A stretch of 6,881 nt of DNA from an uncultured Roseburia sp. (GTDB taxonomy: Bacteria; Bacillota; Clostridia; Lachnospirales; Lachnospiraceae): the NCBI GenBank assembly GCA_947057405.1, contig CAMSEJ010000139.1:1-6881 (forward strand), given 5' to 3'. Under the pieces are notes generated by a model. It worked only from the letters and a program-made list of their open reading frames with translations. It was not told the DNA's origin and did no database searches. Shown here one piece after another: positions 1-4,984 of the stretch (within the stretch, counting starts at the first letter, position 1; every line of letters begins with the position of its first letter). The position numbers and the translations under genes were made by a program.

Positions 1-37
1 TACCACACTCTTTCCCTACACGACGCTCTTCCGATCT
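1..37 (+). other. Illumina adapter remnant at contig end (not genomic)
   Basis: Bases 5-37 match, over all 33 bases, the TruSeq/P5 read-1 adapter that begins ACACTCTTTCCC and ends CTCTTCCGATCT. This is library adapter left on a contig end, not biology. Bases 1-4 (tacc) do not match the single-index P5 stem. In dual-index libraries an i5 index lies directly upstream of this adapter, so they may be the tail of an index. Genomic sequence should be taken to start at base 38. Base 37 also supplies the first T of a TTG codon that opens the first reading frame too early. Confidence 0.97.
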
Positions 38-65
38 TGCAACGGCTCATTTTTTATGATATTAT
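37..65 (+). promoter_or_regulatory. possible sigma-A-type promoter ahead of the HTH-ACT/hom group
   Basis: A TTGCAA box (37-42) and a TATTAT box (60-65) are separated by 17 bases, the ideal spacing for a vegetative promoter, and lie about 60 bases before the first start codon. The first T of the upstream box is the last adapter base, so the true genomic base there is unknown. The surrounding AT-rich run (51-69) supports a promoter-like region. The call rests on pattern only. Confidence 0.3.
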
Positions 66-110
66 CTTTGTCGCATGGACAACTGTACCCCTGACACACA
101 CAAAACACAC

Positions 111-115
111 GGAGG
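111..115 (+). promoter_or_regulatory. ribosome binding site fixing the start at 127
   Basis: GGAGG lies 11 bases before the ATG at 127, which is slightly long but usable spacing. It is the only good Shine-Dalgarno match in the region. It supports the ATG at 127 over the in-frame TTG at 37, which begins inside adapter sequence. Confidence 0.7.
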
Positions 116-126
116 ATTCGGAAGTT

Positions 127-570
127 ATGGCAGTGAAATCAAATTACTTCGTCCTGAAAGAAAAGGCCATACCGGAAGTGCTTTTGAAGGTAGTCAAAGC
201 AAAGCGCCTGATTGACACCGGGAAGGCGGCCAGTGTGCAGGAAGCGGCGGATGCCGTGGGGATCAGCCGCAGTTCTTTTTACAAATATAAGGATGATATT
301 TTTCCGTTCCACGACAATTCCAGAGGGATGACGGTTACGATGATTATCCAGATGGACGATGAGCCGGGGCTTTTGTCCGAGGTTTTAAAGTCGGTGGCGG
401 ATTATCACGCCAATGTCCTGACAATCCACCAGAGCATCCCGGTGAACGGGGTGGCTTCTTTGAGCATCAGTGTGGATGTGCTGCCGGATACCGGGGACAT
501 TTCCGAGATGGCGGAGGAGATTGAGGGGAAAACGGGGATTCATTATCTGAAAATACTTGCAAGGGAGTAA
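127..570 (+). CDS. pheB: UPF0735 family HTH-ACT domain protein (PheB-like)
   Basis: This is a 147-residue cytosolic protein of the UPF0735 family, whose best known member is Bacillus subtilis PheB. Residues about 36-57 form a helix-turn-helix-like segment (QEAADAVGISRSSFYKYKD) that ends in the family's FYKY...FPF pattern. Residues about 70-145 form an ACT domain with the typical DEPGLLSEVL turn (78-87), where ACT domains bind amino acids. The length is normal for the family. I start it at the ATG at 127 because GGAGG precedes it and the upstream in-frame extension runs into adapter. It lies 20 bases before hom and is probably co-transcribed with it. An HTH plus an ACT domain suggests an amino-acid-responsive regulator, but the family has no firmly established biochemical role that I know of. 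Family assignment is confident; function is inferred. Confidence 0.93.
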   Translation: MAVKSNYFVLKEKAIPEVLLKVVKAKRLIDTGKAASVQEAADAVGISRSSFYKYKDDIFPFHDNSRGMTVTMIIQMDDEPGLLSEVLKSVADYHANVLTIHQSIPVNGVASLSISVDVLPDTGDISEMAEEIEGKTGIHYLKILARE

Positions 571-590
571 ATCCCTGGAATGGAGGAAAT

Positions 591-1793
591 ATGATAAAAG
601 CAGCAGTAATGGGATACGGCACGATCGGCTCGGGCGTTGTGGAGGTGCTGGATATCAACCGTGAACTCATTGCAGAACGGGCCGGGGAAGGCATTGAGGT
701 AAAATATGTCCTGGATATCCGCGATTTTTCCGGGGATCCAATCCAGGATAAAATCGTACATGACTACCGGGTGATCGCCGACGATCCGGAGATTCGGATT
801 GTGGTGGAAACCATGGGCGGGGTAGAACCGGCCTATACGTTTGTAAAGGCGATGCTTACGGCGGGCAAGCATGTGACAACCTCGAATAAGGCGCTGGTTG
901 CGGAAAAAGGGGCAGAGCTGTTAGCCCTTGCCGCAGAAAAGAACGTAAATTTTATGTTTGAAGCGAGCGTCGGCGGCGGTATTCCGGTAATCCGGACGCT
1001 GCTTTCTGCGCTGACGGCAGATGAAATCGAAGAGATAACCGGGATTTTAAACGGGACAACCAATTATATGATGACGAAAATGAGCCGGGAGGGCCTGGAA
1101 TTTGCGGATGTGCTGCGCGACGCGCAGGAGAGGGGATACGCGGAGCGGGATCCTTCCGCGGATATTGAAGGCTATGACGCGTGCCGCAAGATTGCGATCC
1201 TGACTTCCCTTGTCTGCGGCCGGCAGGTGGATTTTACGGATATCCATACGGAAGGGATTACAAAGATTTCCGCTGCGGATATGAAATATGCAAAGAAGAT
1301 GGGACGGGCAATCAAGCTTTTGGCGGTCAGCAGGAAGACGCCGGAGGGCTATGCGGTTTTTGTGGCGCCGCATCTGCTTTCGCCGGAACATCCGCTGTAC
1401 GGGGTTGCCGACGTATTTAACGCCGTATTTGTGCACGGAAATGTGCTTGGCGACGCGATGTTTTACGGCAGCGGCGCGGGCAAGCTGCCGACGGCTTCCG
1501 CGGTCGTGGCGGATATGGTGGGGCTTGCAAGGCATATGGACTGCAATATCCCGGTGGAATGGAAACCGGAAAAGATAACGCTTGCGGAGTTTGACAGGCT
1601 GGAAAACGCCTTTTTTGTCCGGACGGCGTCGGGCAGGGATGCGGTGGAAGCCGCGTTTGGCAGGACAGATTATGTGGACGCCGGGATCGAAGGGGAAACG
1701 GGCTTTGTAACCTCTGTGATGACGGAAGCGGAATTTAAAGCGAAGGCGGCGGCGCTTGACGTGCGTTCTGTGATCCGCCTGGGCAACCGGTAA
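591..1793 (+). CDS. hom: homoserine dehydrogenase
   Basis: The enzyme reduces aspartate semialdehyde to homoserine with NAD(P)H, at the branch leading to threonine and methionine. The 400-residue protein opens with a Rossmann nucleotide loop, GYGTIGSG (8-15). It carries TSNK (97-100, K100), EASVGGGIPVI (125-135) and GILNGTTNYMMTKM (151-164). It also has the family signature with E185, D187, P188, D191, G194, D196 and K200; D196 and K200 match the catalytic Asp/Lys pair known from the yeast enzyme. GSGAGKLPTASAVVAD (293-308) is also typical. The C-terminal tail (about 338-400) sits where many monofunctional homologues carry an ACT domain, but it is short and lacks the D-x-PGVL turn. The ATG at 591 follows GGAGG by four bases. 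The gene lies 20 bases after the HTH-ACT gene and 11 bases before the phosphomutase-like gene, an operon-like arrangement. Confidence 0.97.
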   Translation: MIKAAVMGYGTIGSGVVEVLDINRELIAERAGEGIEVKYVLDIRDFSGDPIQDKIVHDYRVIADDPEIRIVVETMGGVEPAYTFVKAMLTAGKHVTTSNKALVAEKGAELLALAAEKNVNFMFEASVGGGIPVIRTLLSALTADEIEEITGILNGTTNYMMTKMSREGLEFADVLRDAQERGYAERDPSADIEGYDACRKIAILTSLVCGRQVDFTDIHTEGITKISAADMKYAKKMGRAIKLLAVSRKTPEGYAVFVAPHLLSPEHPLYGVADVFNAVFVHGNVLGDAMFYGSGAGKLPTASAVVADMVGLARHMDCNIPVEWKPEKITLAEFDRLENAFFVRTASGRDAVEAAFGRTDYVDAGIEGETGFVTSVMTEAEFKAKAAALDVRSVIRLGNR

Positions 1794-1804
1794 AGGAGCA
1801 GGCT

Positions 1805-3007
1805 ATGAAATATCTGGTAATATTAGGGGACGGTATGGCTGACCGTCCCATTGAAGCGTTAGGGAATGTAACGCCGCTTCGGTATGCGAAGACGCCGATG
1901 ATGGACGCGCTGGCGGCAAAAGGGGAAATCGGCCTGGTGCATACGATTCCGGACGGGATGAGCCCGGGAAGCGATACGGCGAACCTTTCCGTGCTGGGAT
2001 ACGATCCGCGCAAATATTATTCGGGGCGTTCGCCGCTTGAGGCGTTAAGTATCGGCGTGCCGATGAAGGATACGGATATCGCGCTGCGCTGTAATCTGGT
2101 GACGCTTTCGGAGGAGGAAGCGCGCTACGGGGAGCGCAGGATTTTGGATCACAGTTCGGGTGAGATTTCTACGGAGGATGCGGCCGTTTTGCTGGAAGCG
2201 GTAAGGAGAGAACTTGAGACGGAGGAATTTCGGTTTTATGCGGGGACAAGCTACCGTCATCTTCTGATTTGGGAGAACGGGGATGCGGTGGATTTGGTGC
2301 AGCCTCATGATATTTTGGAACAGGTGATTGGGGATAAGCTGCCGAAGGAAAAGCGGCTTCGTGAAATGATGGAACGAAGCTATGCGGTTCTGGCAGACCA
2401 TCCGATTAACCGGAAGCGGAAGGAACAGGGGCTTCATCCGGCCAATTCCTGCTGGTTCTGGGGCGCGGGGACGAAGCCGTCGCTTTCGCCGTTTACGGAA
2501 AAGACGGGGAAGAAGGGGGCTATGATTTCCGCGGTGGATTTGTTAAAGGGCATTGCGGTCGGGTCGTCGATGAAGGTGGTTACGGTGGACGGCGCGAACG
2601 GCGGGCTGAATACGAATTACGAAGGCAAGGCGCAGGCGGCGGTTGACGTTTTGGTAAAGGACGGATATGATTTTGTGTATGTGCATCTGGAAGCGCCGGA
2701 CGAGATGGGGCATCAGGGCAGCGTGGAGAAGAAGGTGCAGGCGATTGAGAATCTGGATCAGAGGGTGATCCGGCCGATTGTGGAAGGACTGCGCGCGGCG
2801 GGAGAGGAGTTTCGTATGGTGATTTTGCCGGATCATCCGACTCCGGTCTGTATTCGGACGCATACGGGGGACAGTGTGCCTTATTTGCTGTATGACAGTA
2901 CGGATGAGCGGGAGGAGAGCTGGAGGTATAATGAAAAAGAGGCGCAGGCTTCGGGGAATTATGTTTCGGAGGGACATGCGTTAATTGCGAGGGTGCTGCA
3001 GGCGTAG
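1805..3007 (+). CDS. apgM: archaeal-type phosphoglycerate mutase-like protein, probable homoserine kinase
   Basis: This is a 400-residue member of the alkaline phosphatase superfamily, of the cofactor-independent ApgM type (COG3635). Metal and catalytic residues are visible: D9 in GDGMAD, S56 in PGSDTANLSVLGYDP (the usual phosphorylated serine position), D299 and H303 in APDEMGHQG, D343-H344 in LPDHPTP, and H353 in THTGDSVP. NSCWFWGAG (214-222) is another family block. By family it could interconvert 2- and 3-phosphoglycerate. However, a bacterial subgroup found next to threonine genes has been proposed to be homoserine kinase (TIGR02535). The position here, 11 bases behind hom with no GHMP-type thrB in view, favours that role; this is inference. 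The Shine-Dalgarno AGGAG (1794-1798) overlaps the hom stop codon region, which suggests tight co-expression. Fold assignment is near certain; substrate is not. Confidence 0.9.
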   Translation: MKYLVILGDGMADRPIEALGNVTPLRYAKTPMMDALAAKGEIGLVHTIPDGMSPGSDTANLSVLGYDPRKYYSGRSPLEALSIGVPMKDTDIALRCNLVTLSEEEARYGERRILDHSSGEISTEDAAVLLEAVRRELETEEFRFYAGTSYRHLLIWENGDAVDLVQPHDILEQVIGDKLPKEKRLREMMERSYAVLADHPINRKRKEQGLHPANSCWFWGAGTKPSLSPFTEKTGKKGAMISAVDLLKGIAVGSSMKVVTVDGANGGLNTNYEGKAQAAVDVLVKDGYDFVYVHLEAPDEMGHQGSVEKKVQAIENLDQRVIRPIVEGLRAAGEEFRMVILPDHPTPVCIRTHTGDSVPYLLYDSTDEREESWRYNEKEAQASGNYVSEGHALIARVLQA

Positions 3008-3117
3008 TTTGCCGGCGGGGGTACGTCAGCCGGAGCCCATGGTATGCCGTCGGGGCTGTGTGACGGGATGAAGCGGCTCTAAAGCATCCCATGCAGTTGT
3101 TTTATGCGGACGCAACC

Positions 3118-3151
3118 GCCGTAAACGCGCCGTCCGTGGCGCGGTTACGGC
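3118..3151 (+). other. inner hairpin A of the palindrome, UCCG loop
   Basis: Bases 3118-3131 pair with 3138-3151: 14 positions with one mismatch (A3125 opposite G3144). The loop bases are gtccgt, so a terminal G·U pair leaves a UCCG tetraloop, one of the stable UNCG class in RNA. It is separated by one base from hairpin B and shares its tip sequence. Confidence 0.75.
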
Positions 3152-3152
3152 T

Positions 3153-3176
3153 TGCCCTGCCATCCGTGGCAGGGCA
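3153..3176 (+). other. inner hairpin B of the palindrome, UCCG loop
   Basis: Bases 3153-3162 and 3167-3176 are perfect 10-base complements closing a tccg tetraloop. The tip, gccAtccgTggc, matches that of hairpin A, gccGtccgTggc, except at the closing base, where an A-U pair replaces a G·U pair. The sequence differs but pairing is kept. Confidence 0.8.
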
Positions 3177-3261
3177 TTGCTGGATTGTGCGGGGATGCTT
3201 AAGTGCCGCTTTCATTCCGTCACAATGCCCCGACGGCATACCATGGGCTCCGGCTGCCGGC

Positions 3262-3535
3262 GTGTTCTCAGCATTTACGTGAGGACGCCTGCAGGCCGGG
3301 GGTGTTTGTTGATATGCCGAAGGCAGGTGTATGTGTGATATGGATGGGAGTTTTTTCTGTGTTTGCCTGGGGATATTGCGGGAGGTTTTTTAGGTTGTAA
3401 TTGGAACTTTTTAGATATGTTTTTTGGGGAAGGCGGAAGGTGCCGGGATACACGGATTTTTTGATTGGTAGTATATTATAGTTGGAATGAAGATTTTGGA
3501 TGTGCGGCGAATGGATGCCGCTGGAGGGAAAGAAT
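3262..3535 (+). other. gene-free leader upstream of aspartokinase
   Basis: This stretch has no credible gene. It holds several T-runs (3351-3356, 3385-3391, 3419-3425 and 3456-3462), a small hairpin tgcc-gaa-ggca (3315-3325) and a self-palindrome gcctgcaggc (3287-3296). It also holds an AT-rich TATATTAT segment (3472-3479) that could be a -10 box, though no good -35 box lies at the right distance. I see neither the lysine riboswitch core nor a T-box motif. Its length would allow an independent promoter and leader for aspartokinase, but none is clearly shown. Confidence 0.45.
3523..3528 (+). promoter_or_regulatory. ribosome binding site fixing the aspartokinase start
   Basis: GGAGGG lies seven bases before the ATG at 3536. 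The upstream in-frame ATG at 3500 has no comparable site and would add 12 residues ahead of the conserved VKVVKFGGSS start of the family. Confidence 0.85.
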
Positions 3536-4855
3536 ATGGTAAAGGTAGTGAAGTTTGGCGGCAGTTCTCTGGCGAGCGCGGGGCAGTTTGCGAAGGTCGG
3601 GGAGATTATCCGGGCGGATGAGAGCCGCAGGTATGTTGTTCCGAGTGCGCCGGGTAAGCGGAATGATAAGGATGTTAAGGTGACGGATATGCTGTATGGC
3701 TGCTATGCGGCGGCTGAGGCGGGGGAGGATTTTAAGCCGAAGCTGCGCAAGATTAAGGATCGGTTTGATGCGATTATTAACGGGCTGCATTTGAAGACGT
3801 CGCTGGAGAAGGAGTTTCAGACGATTGCCGAGAATTTTGAGCAGAAGGCGGGGGCGGAGTATGCGGCTTCCCGCGGGGAATATCTGAACGGGATTATTAT
3901 GGCGGATTTTCTGGGGTATACGTTTATTGACGCGGCGGAGGTTGTGTTTTTTGACGAGAAGGGCGAGTTTGATGCGGAGAAGACGAACCGGGTGCTTTCG
4001 GCGCGGCTAAAGAAGTGTGACTGCGCCGTGATTCCCGGGTTTTACGGGGCGAAGAAGGATGGGACGGTCCATACGTTTTCGCGCGGCGGGTCGGATATTA
4101 CCGGGTCGATTGTGGCGAAGGCGGCGGGGGCGGATCTGTATGAGAACTGGACGGATGTGTCGGGGTTTTTGATTGCGGATCCCAGGATTATTGAGAATCC
4201 TGAGGTGATTCAGGTGATTACGTACCGTGAGCTGCGGGAGCTTTCTTATATGGGGGCGACGGTGCTGCATGAGGATGCGGTGTTCCCGGTGCGGGGCGCG
4301 GGGATTCCGATTAATATCCGTAATACGAATAAGCCGGAGGATAAGGGGACGCTGATTGTGGAGCATACCTGCCATCATTCTGAGTTTACGATTACCGGCA
4401 TTGCCGGCAAAAAGGGTTTTGTGGCGGTGAATGTGGATAAGGATATGATGAATTCTGAGGTGGGCTTCGGAAGGAAGGTGCTTTCGGCGTTTGAGGAGAA
4501 CGGGATTTCGTTTGAACATATGCCGTCCGGTATTGATACGATGACGGTGTTTGTGCACCAGGAGGAGTTTGAGGGGAAGGAGCAGCAGGTGCTCTCTTCG
4601 ATTAAACGCCTGGCAAAGCCGGATACGGTGGATTTGGAGGCGGATCTGGCGCTGATTGCGGTGGTTGGCAGAGGGATGCGTTCGACACGCGGGACGGCGG
4701 GACGGATTTTTTCGGCGCTTTCTCATGCGAATGTGAATGTGAAGATGATTGACCAGGGGTCGAGTGAACTGAATATTATTATCGGCGTGGCAAATTGTGA
4801 TTTTGAGACGGCGATTAAATCTATTTATGATATTTTTGTGACGACGCAGCTGTAA
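3536..4855 (+). CDS. lysC: aspartokinase (monofunctional, two ACT domains)
   Basis: The enzyme phosphorylates L-aspartate with ATP, the first step toward lysine, threonine and methionine. The 439-residue protein begins with the kinase motif KFGGSS (6-11), followed by VPSAPGKRNDKDVKVTD (35-51), FSRGGSD (181-187) and ENWTDVSGFLIADPR (203-217). These are typical substrate and nucleotide sites of the amino acid kinase fold. Two ACT domains follow, at about 288-360 and 372-439; the second carries VGRGMRSTRGTAGRIFSAL and DQGSSELNIIIGV. The start and length recall the B. subtilis YclM/ThrD isozyme more than the alpha/beta LysC type, so control by threonine and lysine is plausible. The symbol is therefore generic. 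A long leader with a palindrome separates it from the hom group, so it may have its own promoter. Its codons are strikingly T/G-ending compared with hom. Confidence 0.96.
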   Translation: MVKVVKFGGSSLASAGQFAKVGEIIRADESRRYVVPSAPGKRNDKDVKVTDMLYGCYAAAEAGEDFKPKLRKIKDRFDAIINGLHLKTSLEKEFQTIAENFEQKAGAEYAASRGEYLNGIIMADFLGYTFIDAAEVVFFDEKGEFDAEKTNRVLSARLKKCDCAVIPGFYGAKKDGTVHTFSRGGSDITGSIVAKAAGADLYENWTDVSGFLIADPRIIENPEVIQVITYRELRELSYMGATVLHEDAVFPVRGAGIPINIRNTNKPEDKGTLIVEHTCHHSEFTITGIAGKKGFVAVNVDKDMMNSEVGFGRKVLSAFEENGISFEHMPSGIDTMTVFVHQEEFEGKEQQVLSSIKRLAKPDTVDLEADLALIAVVGRGMRSTRGTAGRIFSALSHANVNVKMIDQGSSELNIIIGVANCDFETAIKSIYDIFVTTQL

Positions 4856-4862
4856 CGGCGCG

Positions 4863-4938
4863 AAAGCGTGTTTGAAAATTGCGTTCTGCGGCGTCCGGAC
4901 GGACGCGGGCGGCGGGAATGAATTTTCAAACACGCTTT
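4863..4938. repeat. 76-base palindrome between aspartokinase and pyrC
   Basis: Bases 4863-4880 and 4921-4938 are perfect 18-base reverse complements (arm aaagcgtgtttgaaaatt). Inside is a second perfect stem, gcgtcc (4891-4896) with ggacgc (4901-4906), around a ggac loop. No T-run follows on either side, so it is not a canonical intrinsic terminator, although such a strong stem could slow polymerase or protect an mRNA end. Its AT-rich arm ends and GC-rich centre differ from the gene sequence on both sides. It shares no obvious sequence with the 3011-3261 element. It may be a dispersed palindromic repeat. Confidence 0.88.
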
Positions 4939-4970
4939 GGGCGGATGGTTTGAGAGAAAAAGGAGAAGAT

Positions 4971-4977
4971 GGGGAGG
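4971..4977 (+). promoter_or_regulatory. ribosome binding site fixing the pyrC start
   Basis: GGGGAGG is seven bases before the ATG at 4985. This decides against the in-frame TTG at 4937, which lies in the arm of the upstream palindrome and would add 16 residues before the conserved MKLLIKNGRVIDP start. Confidence 0.88.
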
Positions 4978-4984
4978 TATACCT

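Larger units (their letters stand above)
3011..3261. repeat. large nested palindrome with about 64-base arms
   Basis: Starting four bases after the apgM stop, bases 3027-3056 and 3227-3256 are perfect reverse complements over 30 bases. The pairing continues inward through 3057-3090 and 3192-3226 at about 29 of 35 positions, with one indel, one G·U-compatible change and a short unpaired stretch. Outside the core, gccggc (3011-3016) can also pair with 3256-3261 across a bulge. The 101-base centre (3091-3191) holds two further hairpins. No clear target-site duplication flanks it, no transposase is encoded, and no T-run follows, so it is not a standard terminator. It could be a MITE-like or dispersed palindromic repeat, or a structured RNA. 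The structure is seen directly; the role is unknown. Confidence 0.9.

Noticed and set aside
37..126. N-terminal extension of the first protein from a TTG at base 37
   Set aside because: The TTG begins with the last adapter base, and the extra 30 residues precede the family's normal start. GGAGG supports the ATG at 127.
2580..3092. 170-codon minus-strand open frame spanning the end of apgM
   Set aside because: It is proline/serine/arginine-rich shadow sequence antisense to apgM, with no recognisable domain.
3011..3261. Intrinsic terminator for the hom-apgM group
   Set aside because: The stem is strong, but no T-run follows the right arm and the structure is far larger than a terminator hairpin.
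3091..3400. Two short + strand open frames (3091-3282 and 3203-3400)
   Set aside because: Both translate the palindrome and its flank, have no ribosome site, and have compositions unlike proteins.
3441..3462. Small hairpin ending in six or more T residues before aspartokinase
   Set aside because: Only about three G-C pairs can form (ccg with cgg), too weak for a terminator or attenuator call.
3500..3535. Start of aspartokinase at ATG 3500
   Set aside because: It has no Shine-Dalgarno site and would add 12 non-conserved residues ahead of VKVVKFGGSS.
3262..3535. Lysine riboswitch or T-box upstream of aspartokinase
   Set aside because: I looked for the conserved L-box core and the T-box anti-terminator motif and found neither. 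A GCCGAAGG string near 3316 is too little on its own.
4007..4933. 308-codon open frame on the minus strand opposite aspartokinase
   Set aside because: Its product is a low-complexity R/H/I/L/N-rich shadow caused by the G- and T-rich codon bias of the real gene. It has no domain pattern.
4863..4938. Rho-independent terminator after aspartokinase
   Set aside because: The stem is followed by gggcgg and not by a T-run. It may still act at mRNA 3' ends, but it does not meet the usual definition.
4937..4984. Start of pyrC at TTG 4937
   Set aside because: It lies in the right arm of a palindrome and has no ribosome site. The ATG at 4985 has GGGGAGG at ideal spacing and matches the family N-terminus.
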